From contig NZ_BBQZ01000001.1 of NCBI RefSeq assembly GCF_000974805.1, positions 248,001 through 312,000 on the forward strand: 64,000 nucleotides of DNA, written 5' to 3'. The position numbers and the translations under genes are program-made. Position 1 is the first letter of the stretch. Every line of letters begins with the position of its first letter. Positions 48,181-62,223 of the stretch are shown here, in pieces. This DNA comes from Demequina salsinemoris (GTDB lineage Bacteria; Actinomycetota; Actinomycetes; Actinomycetales; Demequinaceae). The notes beneath the pieces were generated by a model. It saw only the letters and a program-made list of their open reading frames with translations, was not told the origin of the DNA and searched no databases.

Positions 48181-51100
48181 TTGGCTGCCTCGCGCACCCC
48201 TTCGGCAACCGCCATCTCCAACCGCTCCGCGTCTCGACGCATCTCCTTCGCTCAGCTTGCTGAGCCGATCGGGGTTCCCAACCTTATCGGTCTGCAGACC
48301 GAGTCCTTCGACTGGCTGCTCGGCAACCAGCTCTGGCAGGACCGCGTCGCAGCCGCCAAGGAAGCGGGCCGCAACGACGTCCCGGAGGTTGCCGGACTCC
48401 AGGAGATCTTCGAGGAGATCTCTCCGATCGAGGACTTCGCTCAGACCATGTCGCTGAGCTTCTCGGACCCGTACTTCGAGGAGCCGCGCCACACTCCCGA
48501 GGAGTGCAAGGAGAAGGACTTCACCTACTCCGCGCAGCTGTTCGTGACCGCGGAGTTCATGAACAACACCACGGGCGAGATCAAGTCGCAGACCGTCTTC
48601 ATGGGCGACTTCCCGCTCATGAGCGAGCGCGGCACGTTCATCGTGAACGGCACGGAGCGCGTCGTCGTCTCCCAGCTGGTCCGCTCGCCCGGCGTGTACT
48701 TCGAGCGCACCCCCGACAAGACGTCCGACAAGGACATCTTCACCGCGAAGGTCATCCCCTCGCGCGGCGCATGGCTCGAGTTCGAGATCGACAAGCGTGA
48801 CGCCGTCGGCGTCCGCGTCGACCGCAAGCGCAAGCAGCCCGTCACCCTGTTCCTCAAGGCGCTGGGCCTCACCGACGAGCAGATCGCCGAGGAGTTCGCT
48901 GACTTCCCGGCCGTCCTCGACACCCTGTCCAAGGACACCGTCCACGCGCAGGACGAGGCGCTCGTCGACCTGTACCGCAAGCTCCGTCCGGGCGAGCCCC
49001 CGACGGTCGAGGCTGGTCAGAACCTGCTCGACAACTTCTACTTCAACTCCAAGCGCTACGACCTCGCGAAGGTCGGCCGCTTCAAGCTGAACAAGAAGCT
49101 CGGCGTGGGCAAGGCCCTCGGCGACTCGACCCTCGGCGTCGACGACATCGTCGCGACCGTCAAGTACATCGCAGCGGCGCACGCGGGCATGAAGACGCTC
49201 ACGATCGGTGAGACCGAGCTCCAGGTGGAGACGGACGACATCGACCACTTCGGCAACCGTCGCATCCGCGCGGTCGGCGAGCTGATCCAGAACCAGATCC
49301 GCACCGGCCTGTCGCGCATGGAGCGCGTGGTGCGCGAGCGCATGACGACGCAGGACGTCGAGGCCATCACGCCGCAGACGCTCATCAACACGCGTCCCGT
49401 CGTCGCCGCGATCCGCGAGTTCTTCGGCACGTCGCAGCTGTCGCAGTTCATGGACCAGAACAACCCGCTCGCGGGTCTGACCCACAAGCGCCGCCTCTCG
49501 GCGCTCGGCCCGGGCGGTCTCTCGCGCGACCGCGCCGGCATGGAGGTCCGTGACGTCCACCCGTCGCACTACGGCCGCATGTGCCCGATCGAGACCCCTG
49601 AGGGTCCGAACATCGGTCTGATCGGCTCGCTCGCGTCGTTCGGTCGCATCAACCCGCTCGGCTTCGTCGAGACCCCGTACCGCAAGGTCGTCAAGGGCCA
49701 GGTCACGGACCAGGTCGACTACCTCACGGCGGACGACGAGGACCACTTCGTGATCGCCCAGGCGAACGCCCCGCTCGACGAGAAGGGCTTCTTCGTCGAG
49801 GACCGCGTGCTGGTCCGTGGCCGCGGTGGTGACACCGAGGACGTCCCGAAGGACGGCGTGGACTACATGGACGTCTCGCCGCGCCAGATGGTGTCGGTCG
49901 CGACCGCCCTCATCCCGTTCCTCGAGCACGACGACGCGAACCGCGCCCTCATGGGTGCGAACATGCAGCGCCAGGCCGTGCCGCTGGTCCGCTCCGAGGC
50001 GCCGCTGGTCGGCACCGGCATGGAGCGTCGCGCGGCGGTCGACGCCGGTGACGTGGTCGTGGCGAGCAAGCCGGGCGTCGTCACCGAGGTGAACGCCGAC
50101 CTGGTCACCGTCGCCAACGACGACGGCACCACCGGCTCGTACCGCGTGGCCAAGTTCGAGCGCTCGAACCAGGGCACCAGCTACAACCAGCGCGTCCTCG
50201 TCAACGAGGGCGACGTCCTGGTCCAGGGCTCGGTCATCGCCGATGGCCCCGCCACCGACGAGGGCGACCTCGCGCTCGGCCGCAACGTGCTCGTCGCGTT
50301 CATGTGCTGGGAAGGCCACAACTACGAGGACGCGATCATCCTCTCGCAGCGCATGGTGCAGGACGACGTCCTCTCCTCGATCCACATCGAGGAGCACGAG
50401 GTCGACGCCCGCGACACCAAGCTCGGCCCGGAGGAGATCACCCGCGACATCCCGAACGCCTCGGAGGAGGTGCTCGCCGACCTCGACGAGCGCGGCATCG
50501 TCCGCATCGGCGCCGAGGTCCGTGCCGGTGACGTCCTCGTCGGCAAGGTCACCCCGAAGGGTGAGACCGAGCTGACCCCGGAGGAGCGCCTGCTGCGCGC
50601 GATCTTCGGCGAGAAGGCCCGCGAGGTGCGCGACACGTCCCTCAAGGTCCCCCACGGCGAGTCCGGCACCGTCATCGGTGTCCGCGTCTTCACCGAGGAG
50701 GACGGCGACGACCTGCCCGCAGGCGTGAACCAGCTGGTCCGCGTCTACATCGCGCAGCGTCGCAAGATCATGGAGGGCGACAAGCTCGCCGGCCGCCACG
50801 GCAACAAGGGCGTCATCTCGACGATCCTGCCGCAGGAGGACATGCCGTTCCTCGCGGACGGCACGCCGGTCGACGTCATCCTGAACCCGCTGGGTGTCCC
50901 CGGCCGTATGAACGTCGGTCAGATCCTCGAGACGCACTCGGGCTGGCTCGCGAAGAACGGCTGGGACGCCACCGACGCCACGGGCGAGTGGACCGACCAC
51001 CTGCCCGACGGCGCGCGCAAGGCGGAGCCGGGCAACCCGATCGCCACCCCGGTGTTCGACGGTCTGCACGAGGACGTCCTCAACGGTCTCCGTGAGCACA

Positions 51101-51660
51101 TCAACCCGAACCGTGACGGTGACCGCCTGGTCAACGAGAACGGCAAGGCGCAGCTCTTCGACGGCCGCTCCGGCGAGCCGTTCCCCGAGCCGATCACGGT
51201 GGGCTACAAGTACATCCTGAAGCTTCACCACCTGGTGGACGACAAGATCCACGCCCGTTCCACCGGTCCGTACTCGATGATCACCCAGCAGCCGCTGGGC
51301 GGTAAGGCGCAGTTCGGCGGCCAGCGCTTCGGTGAGATGGAGGTGTGGGCGCTCGAGGCTTATGGCGCCGCGTACGCCCTCCAGGAGCTGCTGACCATCA
51401 AGTCCGACGACGTCACCGGTCGTGTCAAGGTCTACGAGGCCATCGTCAAGGGGCAGAACATCCCCGAGCCGGGCCTTCCGGAGTCCTTCCGCGTGCTGAT
51501 GAAGGAGATGCAGTCCCTCTGCCTGAACGTCGAGGTCCTGAGCCATGACGGCTCCGTGATCGAGATGCGCGAGTCCGACGAGGACGCGTACCAGGCCGCC
51601 GAGTCGCTCGGCATCTCCCTGTCCAGCCGCCCCGACGCCTCGAGCGTCGACGAGATCTGA
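48181..51660 (+). CDS. rpoB: DNA-directed RNA polymerase subunit beta
   Basis: 1159 residues from a TTG start at 48181, the normal actinobacterial length. TTG is chosen because AGGGAAGGA lies eight bases upstream and the product then begins [28 protein letters not shown], matching relatives; the open frame to 48058 reads leader sequence. The rifampicin pocket reads [20 protein letters not shown] and then [12 protein letters not shown], wild-type except for Ala where E. coli has Ser 522. Other landmarks are [29 protein letters not shown] and the C-terminal [20 protein letters not shown]. Co-transcribed with rpoC (25-base gap). Confidence 0.97.
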   Translation: MAASRTPSATAISNRSASRRISFAQLAEPIGVPNLIGLQTESFDWLLGNQLWQDRVAAAKEAGRNDVPEVAGLQEIFEEISPIEDFAQTMSLSFSDPYFEEPRHTPEECKEKDFTYSAQLFVTAEFMNNTTGEIKSQTVFMGDFPLMSERGTFIVNGTERVVVSQLVRSPGVYFERTPDKTSDKDIFTAKVIPSRGAWLEFEIDKRDAVGVRVDRKRKQPVTLFLKALGLTDEQIAEEFADFPAVLDTLSKDTVHAQDEALVDLYRKLRPGEPPTVEAGQNLLDNFYFNSKRYDLAKVGRFKLNKKLGVGKALGDSTLGVDDIVATVKYIAAAHAGMKTLTIGETELQVETDDIDHFGNRRIRAVGELIQNQIRTGLSRMERVVRERMTTQDVEAITPQTLINTRPVVAAIREFFGTSQLSQFMDQNNPLAGLTHKRRLSALGPGGLSRDRAGMEVRDVHPSHYGRMCPIETPEGPNIGLIGSLASFGRINPLGFVETPYRKVVKGQVTDQVDYLTADDEDHFVIAQANAPLDEKGFFVEDRVLVRGRGGDTEDVPKDGVDYMDVSPRQMVSVATALIPFLEHDDANRALMGANMQRQAVPLVRSEAPLVGTGMERRAAVDAGDVVVASKPGVVTEVNADLVTVANDDGTTGSYRVAKFERSNQGTSYNQRVLVNEGDVLVQGSVIADGPATDEGDLALGRNVLVAFMCWEGHNYEDAIILSQRMVQDDVLSSIHIEEHEVDARDTKLGPEEITRDIPNASEEVLADLDERGIVRIGAEVRAGDVLVGKVTPKGETELTPEERLLRAIFGEKAREVRDTSLKVPHGESGTVIGVRVFTEEDGDDLPAGVNQLVRVYIAQRRKIMEGDKLAGRHGNKGVISTILPQEDMPFLADGTPVDVILNPLGVPGRMNVGQILETHSGWLAKNGWDATDATGEWTDHLPDGARKAEPGNPIATPVFDGLHEDVLNGLREHINPNRDGDRLVNENGKAQLFDGRSGEPFPEPITVGYKYILKLHHLVDDKIHARSTGPYSMITQQPLGGKAQFGGQRFGEMEVWALEAYGAAYALQELLTIKSDDVTGRVKVYEAIVKGQNIPEPGLPESFRVLMKEMQSLCLNVEVLSHDGSVIEMRESDEDAYQAAESLGISLSSRPDASSVDEI

Positions 51661-51685
51661 TCTTTCGAGAGGTAAGGAATCGACA

Positions 51686-55561
<3,876 letters not shown>

Positions 55562-55576
55562 TCGCTCGATCCACGC

Positions 55577-55609
55577 AGAGCCCGGTCACCGTCAGGTGGC
55601 CGGGCTCTC
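55577..55609 (+). terminator. rpoBC terminator
   Basis: A 14-bp stem with one G-U pair (55577-55590 with 55595-55608), loop GTCA, 15 bases past the rpoC stop. The remaining 55610-55847 gap holds three 9-mers (55632, 55651, 55728). Confidence 0.87.
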
Positions 55610-55847
55610 GTGCGTCTCGGGGCGGGCCCGCGGACGATGCGGGGGCTCAGGGACGATGCGGTGCCAGCGCGCTCGCGGCGCGCCACAGCGATGCCGCCCC
55701 GCACACCGTCACGACGACCTCGCTACCGCATCGTCCCCGTGCTCAGGCTGTGGACTTTCAGTCACGGCGCCCCCGGGTTCCTGTCGCCGGGCCGGTGGGA
55801 GCCGATGAGCGAGGTGAAGGCTCCAGCTGAGGGAAGGGGGTGCCGAC

Positions 55848-55937
55848 ATGAGTACGTTCCTCGTGTGGTGGACCGGGATGTCCATCGTGCTGTGCTCAGG
55901 CATCACCGCATGGGCGATGCACCGGGCGCGCTGGTAG
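55848..55937 (+). CDS. 29-residue membrane peptide
   Basis: A short gene, MSTFLVWWTGMSIVLCSGIT then AWAMHRARW, with an excellent ribosome-binding site (AGGGAAGGGGG, spacing about seven bases). It consists of one hydrophobic helix with a Cys and ends in basic residues, giving a cytoplasmic C-terminus by the positive-inside rule. It lies downstream of rpoC and converges on the next operon with an 18-base gap. No family is recognised. Small single-helix proteins often regulate a membrane partner, but nothing here shows which. Confidence 0.55.
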   Translation: MSTFLVWWTGMSIVLCSGITAWAMHRARW

Positions 55938-55955
55938 GCGCCTGCGCGCCCCGCG

Positions 55956-56585
55956 TCAGCCGAGCACGATCGCGGCGACGACTCCGAGGGCGACCAGTCC
56001 GATGCCGGAGACGGCGCTGACGACGATCAGCGCGGCGATCGTCGCGCGTGCGCCGCGTCTGCTGCGTCGGGAGACCGAGCGCAGCTCGCTGGCCGCTGGA
56101 CGGGCGCGCTGCGCCCGCATCTCAGGGGAGCCAGGCGACGGAGGACCCGCAGGAGCGTCGGCGATGGACGGTGGCGTGGTGGTCGCGGGCCTCGTCGCGG
56201 GCCCGGCTCCCTCATGCAGCGTGAGCGTCGGCGGCGGAGCGATGACGCGCCGACGGCCCGCCACCCTGTCGTCCCGCAGCACCGCACGGCGGCTGCCGGG
56301 GAGCGTGGCGTCCTGATCCTGCGGCGCCCTTCGCGGCGCCCTGACGACGAGAGGCTCCGGGGCGTCCGGCGTGGGCGCGGCGAAGCGCGAGGCGAGGACC
56401 GTCGCGTCATCGTCGTCTTGCCTGCCGCCGCCGCGGCGAGGCGACACGACCGTGCGGTCCACCTCCGCATCGTCCTGCTGGGCGGTCGGGAGGTCCGGCG
56501 AGGCCGCCGAGCCCGGGCCTCGCGGGGACACGATCGTCTCGTCGTCATCGGAGGGCGGCTCCGTCCGACCTTCGTCGGTCGTCAC
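55956..56585 (-). CDS. Tail-anchored protein with four repeated Asp-x-Thr motifs
   Basis: 209 residues from GTG 56585, which overlaps the phosphatase stop (GTGA). The N-terminal 110 residues are disordered and carry four similar motifs: DETIVSPRG (Thr 17), DRTVVSPRR (Thr 45), DATVLASRF (Thr 62) and DATLPGSRR (Thr 94). A basic stretch (RRSRRGAR) precedes one C-terminal helix (ATIAALIVVSAVSGIGLVAL). The repeats resemble Ser/Thr kinase sites read by FHA domains. Being last after a PP2C gene, it is probably a substrate of a kinase encoded beyond the window. Confidence 0.75.
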   Translation of the reverse strand: MTTDEGRTEPPSDDDETIVSPRGPGSAASPDLPTAQQDDAEVDRTVVSPRRGGGRQDDDDATVLASRFAAPTPDAPEPLVVRAPRRAPQDQDATLPGSRRAVLRDDRVAGRRRVIAPPPTLTLHEGAGPATRPATTTPPSIADAPAGPPSPGSPEMRAQRARPAASELRSVSRRSRRGARATIAALIVVSAVSGIGLVALGVVAAIVLG

Positions 56586-57385
56586 TTGCGGGTCCGCAGG
56601 GTGTCGGAGGTGACGTCGTCGGTGCTGGTCTCCCGTGCGCCGTCGGCGCCGGACAGCACGTCGACCACCACGACCGTGATGTTGTCGCGCCCGCCGCTCT
56701 CGTTCGCGAGCCCGACGAGGCGTCGCGCGGCGTCGTCGGGTCGGCCCGACATCGTCAGCACCGCCCTGATCGTCTCGTCCGCGACCTCCCCGTACAGACC
56801 GTCGGAGCACAGCAGGAGCCGCTCCCCGTTCATCGCGGGGACGAGCCACGCGTCGGCGGCGCTGTCGGTCGCGCCGATCGCGCGGGTGATGACGTTCCTG
56901 TGGGCGAAGGAGGCCAGCTCCTCCTCGCGCATCTCGCCCGCGTCGACGAGCTCCCTGCCGAGCGAGTGATCCACGGTGATCTGCTCGAGCTGAGTGCCGC
57001 GGTGGCGGTACACCCGCGAGTCGCCCACGTTGAGCACGAGCCAGGCGGGCTGTCCCTCATGCTCGGTCAGGACGATGCCGGTGACGGTGCTCCCGGCGCC
57101 GACCGTGGTCGCGGCGGCGACCTTGGCGACCCGGGCGTTCGCCTCCCTCAGCGCCGCCTCGACCTGGCCGTACGTGCCGTAGCCCGGGCCGGGCACGAGG
57201 TCGTGGAACGAGGCGACGACGGCGGCGCTGGCCTGGTCGCCCGCCTCGTAGCCGCCCATGCCGTCGGCGACGATGAACGCGGGACCGTCCGCCAGGTAGG
57301 AGTCCTCGTTCTGCGGGCGCACGAGCCCTGCGTCTGTCGCCGCACCGACGCTGAGCGTGACGGCGGCGAGGGAAAGGGTGGTCAT
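56582..57385 (-). CDS. PP2C-family protein Ser/Thr phosphatase
   Basis: 267 residues. All metal-binding motifs are present: VRPQNEDSYL, IVADGMGGYEAGDQAS, LNVGDSRVYRHRG, LLLCSDGLYGEV and SGGRDNITVVVVDV. No membrane helix, so it is a soluble PstP-like enzyme without the extracellular domain. It reverses Ser/Thr kinase phosphorylation. It is embedded in the MoxR/DUF58 operon, with its stop overlapping the start of the four-motif protein. Confidence 0.94.
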   Translation of the reverse strand: MTTLSLAAVTLSVGAATDAGLVRPQNEDSYLADGPAFIVADGMGGYEAGDQASAAVVASFHDLVPGPGYGTYGQVEAALREANARVAKVAAATTVGAGSTVTGIVLTEHEGQPAWLVLNVGDSRVYRHRGTQLEQITVDHSLGRELVDAGEMREEELASFAHRNVITRAIGATDSAADAWLVPAMNGERLLLCSDGLYGEVADETIRAVLTMSGRPDDAARRLVGLANESGGRDNITVVVVDVLSGADGARETSTDDVTSDTLRTRK

Positions 57386-57403
57386 CGAGCGGCTCCTCGT
57401 GGG

Positions 57404-59872
57404 TCAGTGCTGCGCATGCGTCCGCCTGCCGGTGTTGACGAGCGCGGGTACGGGCTGGGGTGCTGGCCGGGCACGGCGCAGCACGGAACGAAGGCTGAGA
57501 GTGGCGCGCAGGCGCCGCCACCGCGACCCGCGCCGGGCAAGATCCTGGCGCTCGGCGTCGACGAGGCGCCACGACTCGCGCGCGGCCTCCGACGTCGGGG
57601 CGTGGAGATCGAAGACGGCGCGGTCCGCCATGGCGGCGAGCACGAGAGCGCGGTCCCGTTCGAGGAGGTCCGCGAGCTCCCCGCGGGTGAGACGCTCGGG
57701 CACGTCGAGGCCCGCGTCGACGTACGCGTCGACCATCTCCTCCCAGGCGCCCACCACCGCGACCTCGGGCACCTTCGCGCGGCGGCGCCTGGACCGCCGG
57801 ATCACCTTGGCCACCGGCAGGACGAGGAGCGGTGCGGCCAGGAGCGCGAGCGTCAGGGAGAGCGCGAGCCCCGCGAGCGCGATCCGCAGCGCGACCGGCT
57901 CATCCTCCTGCGCCGCCTCGTCGTCCGTGGCCGCGTCCGCGGTCTCGTCGCCCTGGACGGAGGGAGGCTCGATGACCTCGCTCGCCGGCATGTCCGCATC
58001 CGTCGCGTTCTGGGGCAGGCTCTCGCCCTGTCGGATGCGGGTCGGGGTGGACTCGAACTGCGGCGTCGCGTCGAGGACGGTCCAGGCGTCCGTCGAGTCG
58101 GCGCGGACCTCGACCCACGCGGTGACGTTCGCTCCGGTGCAGGTGCCGTCGCACGCCGGCACCCCATCGCTGGCATCCGCCTGCCCCAGGCGGATGCCGA
58201 CGACGACGCGGGACTCGAAGCCGAGATAGCGGGCCAGCACCGCGGCGGAGGCCGCGAACTTCTCGTCGTCGCCGACGGCGGCGACCAGCAGCTCGTCGGA
58301 CGGGTCGTCTCCTGCGCGCAGCTCCTGGTCGAGCAGGCTCTGGAAGAGCGCCTCGACGTGGGCGCTGGTGTGTCCCGCGCGCACGGGCTCGAAGACGTAC
58401 GGGCCGCGCGAGGACAGGTCGGCGATCCAGGACTCGGCACCCGCCTCGCGCGCGGCGTGGCTCAGGTAGCCGCGCTCCCTCAGCCGCGACACGAGCTCGA
58501 TCAGGTCGGCGCCGGTGCGACCCACGGACTGCTGGTCGACCCAGGCGGCAAGCGCCGGGTAGTCGTCCTCGCTCACGGTGGCGTCGCCGCCGGTGGCCGT
58601 GGCGAGCGTCGCCGTGCCGTCGTCCTCGGTGGCCGCGATCGTGTACGAGTCGCCGGCGACGAGGCCGAGCCCCGCGTCGACGGTGTCGAGCGCCAGCATC
58701 GCGGTGTCGAGGTCCTCGTCGGCGTAGTAGGCGTCGGCGAGCTCGCTCGCGCGCGCGCCGAGGAAGCGGGGCGCACCGCCCGACGCGGTGGCGACGGGCA
58801 CCCACACGCCGGTGTACGCCGGGCCGATCGTGACGGTCAGGTCGGCCGACTGGACGGTGGGCCTGCGGGCGAAGGAGGCGGCGTCCGCATCGACGGTGAA
58901 CGACTGCCCCTCGTACGAGTCGAGCGTCGCGATGCGCAGCCGCTGGCCGTCGAGCGCGCCCGAGACCGTGAGCAGCACGGCGTCGTAGGAGGCGTCCGTG
59001 AACCACGAGCGGTACGCGCTGAGCGGGCTCGGCTGCGCGGCGATCACGGAGGCGGGCACCACCTCGTCGCGCAGCGCCGTGCGGTCCTCGGAGGCGACGG
59101 TCGCGGGCGCGATGCCGAGGCCCACGTAGACGGCGGCGGCGATGAGGGCGGTGGAGACGAGCCGACGGCGCGCGGCCAGGCTCATGGAGCCTCCGCGCCG
59201 CCGCACGGTCGCGGCCTGGGACCGTGCGATGCGCAGCGCGTCCGAACGGTCCAGGCGGGCCCTGCCGAGCAGCCAGGCCGCGCAGACCGCGACGGCGGCG
59301 GCGACGATCGTCGCGCGCGTCGGCTCCGGCACGGTGAACGGGCCCCACTGCGCCGACGCCTCGGGAGTCGAGGAGCCGAACGCCATGCCGAACGCGGGCA
59401 TCGCGAGGAGCGGCAGGACCGCGAGCGACGCAGTGCGGCCGCGCCCGGTCGCGAGGACGGTCGCGCCCCATGTGCATGCCGCGACGAGGGCGAGGAAGGG
59501 AACGAGCAGCGCCTGATAGTCGCCGACGGGGATGGTGATCGTGAGGAGGTGCTTCCAGCCGGTGACGACGGACGCGAGGGCCGCGACGAGCGCATCGGCG
59601 AGACCGCCAGGGTCGCTGAGCGATCCCGGCATCGTCGTGGGGACGACCGCCACCGCGAAGGCGGCGACGACGAGGCCCGATCCTGCCCACGTGCTCCATG
59701 AGCGCGCCCTCGTGAGCAGCGCGGGGCCGACCCCGATCACCGCGCCGACGCCCGCCACGATGACGAGCCGAGGCGTCTCGTACACGGGCCACGCCGACCA
59801 CACGGCGAGCGCGACGCTCGCGGCGACGGCGGCGAGCGTCAGCGCGAGCGAACGGGGAGAGGGAAGCGGCAT
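57404..59872 (-). CDS. Transglutaminase-like membrane protein (TgpA type), probably inactive
   Basis: 822 residues. Five or six N-terminal helices (residues 5-200) precede an extracytoplasmic region with a transglutaminase-like core and one C-terminal helix (IALAGLALSLTLALLAAPLLVL), then a cytoplasmic domain. In the core the position of the catalytic Cys reads GDDEKFAAS and the usual His-Ala-Trp reads NVTAWVEV, so Cys and His look replaced. ATG 59872 overlaps the DUF58 stop (TGATG). Typical partner of MoxR and DUF58 proteins; role in envelope biology is inferred. Confidence 0.85.
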   Translation of the reverse strand: MPLPSPRSLALTLAAVAASVALAVWSAWPVYETPRLVIVAGVGAVIGVGPALLTRARSWSTWAGSGLVVAAFAVAVVPTTMPGSLSDPGGLADALVAALASVVTGWKHLLTITIPVGDYQALLVPFLALVAACTWGATVLATGRGRTASLAVLPLLAMPAFGMAFGSSTPEASAQWGPFTVPEPTRATIVAAAVAVCAAWLLGRARLDRSDALRIARSQAATVRRRGGSMSLAARRRLVSTALIAAAVYVGLGIAPATVASEDRTALRDEVVPASVIAAQPSPLSAYRSWFTDASYDAVLLTVSGALDGQRLRIATLDSYEGQSFTVDADAASFARRPTVQSADLTVTIGPAYTGVWVPVATASGGAPRFLGARASELADAYYADEDLDTAMLALDTVDAGLGLVAGDSYTIAATEDDGTATLATATGGDATVSEDDYPALAAWVDQQSVGRTGADLIELVSRLRERGYLSHAAREAGAESWIADLSSRGPYVFEPVRAGHTSAHVEALFQSLLDQELRAGDDPSDELLVAAVGDDEKFAASAAVLARYLGFESRVVVGIRLGQADASDGVPACDGTCTGANVTAWVEVRADSTDAWTVLDATPQFESTPTRIRQGESLPQNATDADMPASEVIEPPSVQGDETADAATDDEAAQEDEPVALRIALAGLALSLTLALLAAPLLVLPVAKVIRRSRRRRAKVPEVAVVGAWEEMVDAYVDAGLDVPERLTRGELADLLERDRALVLAAMADRAVFDLHAPTSEAARESWRLVDAERQDLARRGSRWRRLRATLSLRSVLRRARPAPQPVPALVNTGRRTHAQH

Positions 59873-61227
59873 CACACGCTCGCTCTCAGAAGCAGGTGGC
59901 CGAGGTCCGGCAGCATGCCCACGGTCGCGATCCGCATCTCGCGCGCGGTCTTGAGGGACGGCTCCGCCCCGGTCTCGCAACGCGCCACGATGACCTGGAC
60001 GTCGGCGGGGAACGACAGCGCGGCGCGCCTGAGGTCGGCCCAGGCGTGCTGTGCTCCCGTGACCAGGAACACGAGGGACAGCTCGGGCGCGGCCTGCAGA
60101 GTCATCGAGGCGACCTGGTCGAGCGGCATGACGTGGGCGTCGGACTCGAGCGGGCACATCGCGTCCAGGAGCGCGCGGGAGGAGACGGTCGGCAGGGTCG
60201 TGAGCGAGTGGATCCTGCCGCGGTCCTGGTCAGCGATCTCGCCGCTCGTCGCCACCACGACCTCGCGGCCGTCCCGGACGGCCTGCGAGCCGAGCGAGGC
60301 GACGACGGAGACGGCCATCTCGAAGTCGTCGTCAGAGGCGTAGGCGCCCGCGTGCAGGTCGAGGACCACGGCGATCCTGGAGCGCCTGGTCTCCTCGTAC
60401 TGGCGGACCATCAGCCGCCCCGTGCGGGCCGTCGACTTCCAGTTCACGTGCCGGCGCGAGTCGCCAGGAAGGTACTCGCGGATCGCATGGAACGACAGGT
60501 CCGAGTCGACGATCGTGCGCGTCACCTGACCCTCGAGGTCGCGGATGAGCCCCGCGCTGGTCGAGGGGATGGACGTCGTCACGGGATGCACGTAGATGGT
60601 CTGCTCTCCCGGCCACGTGTGGTCGCGGCGCAGCACGCCGAGCGGGTCGCCCCGCCCGATCGTCATGGGCCCGACGCTGATGATGCCGCGTCGCGCTGCG
60701 CCGATGGTGAGGGTCTCCCGATGCGACGCGTGCGGACGCAGGAACGGCACCTGGGTCTCGACGAGGCCGTCGCCCACGGGCACGTCGAGGACCGCGGGCA
60801 GCGACGATCTGCGGCCGCGGTTGGTGATCTCGAGGGTCGCGCTCAGGTCGGTCCCGGCGACGACGCGATCGCGCTCGAGGTCCAGCTCGACGGCGTACGT
60901 GTGGGTGCCGAGCAGGAAGGGCACGCACACGAGCAGGAGCATCGCGGCGCCGGCGGCGACGATCGCGCCCTCCGACCAGTGCCAGGCGAGCGCCGCTCCG
61001 AGACCGGCGACGGCCGCGCCGAGCAGCAGCCAGCCGGCGGGGCTGACCGTGCCGTCCACCGCGTCCCAGGCCCGTCGCAGCGCCTCCGCGCCGCGGTCGA
61101 TGGCCGTGCGACCGCGCTCGACGCCCGCAGCGAGGCCGCGGCGCTCGCTGTCGTACCGCGTCACGGTCGCGCCCGAGGAGGGCGTGCCGGTGGCGCGGTA
61201 GCTGTGGGAGCCGGTGCGGTCGGTCAT
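59872..61227 (-). CDS. DUF58 domain protein
   Basis: 451 residues. Two helices (about residues 62-105: SPAGWLLLGAAVAGLGAALAW and AIVAAGAAMLLLVCVPFLLG), then a beta-rich region, then the DUF58 core with FHAIREYLPGDSRRHVNWK and TARTGRLMVRQYEE, followed by a VWA-like part (IAVVLDLHAGAY). DUF58 proteins pair with MoxR ATPases. Five bases separate it from moxR. Biochemical role is unknown. Confidence 0.9.
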   Translation of the reverse strand: MTDRTGSHSYRATGTPSSGATVTRYDSERRGLAAGVERGRTAIDRGAEALRRAWDAVDGTVSPAGWLLLGAAVAGLGAALAWHWSEGAIVAAGAAMLLLVCVPFLLGTHTYAVELDLERDRVVAGTDLSATLEITNRGRRSSLPAVLDVPVGDGLVETQVPFLRPHASHRETLTIGAARRGIISVGPMTIGRGDPLGVLRRDHTWPGEQTIYVHPVTTSIPSTSAGLIRDLEGQVTRTIVDSDLSFHAIREYLPGDSRRHVNWKSTARTGRLMVRQYEETRRSRIAVVLDLHAGAYASDDDFEMAVSVVASLGSQAVRDGREVVVATSGEIADQDRGRIHSLTTLPTVSSRALLDAMCPLESDAHVMPLDQVASMTLQAAPELSLVFLVTGAQHAWADLRRAALSFPADVQVIVARCETGAEPSLKTAREMRIATVGMLPDLGHLLLRASV

Positions 61228-61232
61228 GTCGG

Positions 61233-62198
61233 TCAGGCCTGCCCGTTCTCCGCGGGCGGGGGCACGTCGAGCAGGACCTGGCCGATGACGTCGGCAGCCC
61301 CGACGCCGTCGAACTCCGCCTCGGGCTCGAGGATGATGCGGTGCGACAGCGCGGGGATCGCGAGGTCGCGCACGTCATCCGGCGTGACGTAGGTGCGGCC
61401 GTGCGCGGCCGCCCACGTCATCGCGAGGCGGGACAGCGCGATCGCGCCGCGGACGGACACCCCGAGCCGCACCTCGGTCGCGCGCCGCGTCGCGTCGACG
61501 AGCCGGATCACGTAGTCGGACACGAGCGGGCTCACGTGCACGGTGAGGCCCATCTGGATCATGCTCGTCATCTGGTCAGGGGCGAGGACGGGAGCCGCCT
61601 CGCGCCGTCCCTCGGGGACGCCCTGCAGGATCCGCATCGTCGCCGCGTCGTCGGGGTAGCCGATCGAGGTCTTGACCATGAAGCGGTCCAGCTGCGCCTC
61701 GGGCAGCCGGTAGGTGCCTGCCTGCTCGACGGGGTTCTGCGTCGCGATCACGAGGAACGGGGACGCTGCGGGACGGGTCACGCCGTCCACGGTGACGTTG
61801 CCCTCCTCCATCACCTCGAGCAGCGCCGACTGCGTCTTGGGGCTCGCCCGGTTGATCTCGTCGGCGAGCACCACGTTCGCGAAGATCGGCCCTGGATGGA
61901 ACTCGAACTCGCCCTGCTTCTGGTCGTAGACCGTGATGCCCGTGACGTCGCCGGGAAGCAGATCGGGCGTGAACTGGAGGCGCGAGGCGCTGCCGCTCTG
62001 CGATCGGGCGAGGGCGCGCGCGAGCGCGGTCTTGCCGGTTCCGGGCACGTCCTCGAGGAGCACGTGCCCGCCGCTGAGCTGGGTCGCGAGGACGAGCTCG
62101 ATGACGTGGCGCTTGCCGAGGATCACCTGCTCGACGTTGTCGGCCACGGTCGCGAACGTCTGCGCGTACCACTGTGCCTGCTCGGTGGAGATCGTCAT
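61233..62198 (-). CDS. MoxR-family AAA+ ATPase
   Basis: 321 residues. Walker A VPGTGKTALA at 51-60, Walker B VVLADEINRASPKTQSALLEVMEE near 109-132, sensor 1 IATQNPVEQAGTYRLPEAQLDRF, and the C-terminal lid. MoxR proteins act as chaperones or metal-insertion factors for VWA/DUF58 partners. GAGAGGAA precedes ATG 62198. Second gene of the operon after the FN3 protein. Confidence 0.94.
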   Translation of the reverse strand: MTISTEQAQWYAQTFATVADNVEQVILGKRHVIELVLATQLSGGHVLLEDVPGTGKTALARALARSQSGSASRLQFTPDLLPGDVTGITVYDQKQGEFEFHPGPIFANVVLADEINRASPKTQSALLEVMEEGNVTVDGVTRPAASPFLVIATQNPVEQAGTYRLPEAQLDRFMVKTSIGYPDDAATMRILQGVPEGRREAAPVLAPDQMTSMIQMGLTVHVSPLVSDYVIRLVDATRRATEVRLGVSVRGAIALSRLAMTWAAAHGRTYVTPDDVRDLAIPALSHRIILEPEAEFDGVGAADVIGQVLLDVPPPAENGQA

Positions 62199-62223
62199 GG
62201 ATTCCTCTCGTCGGGGGATCGCG

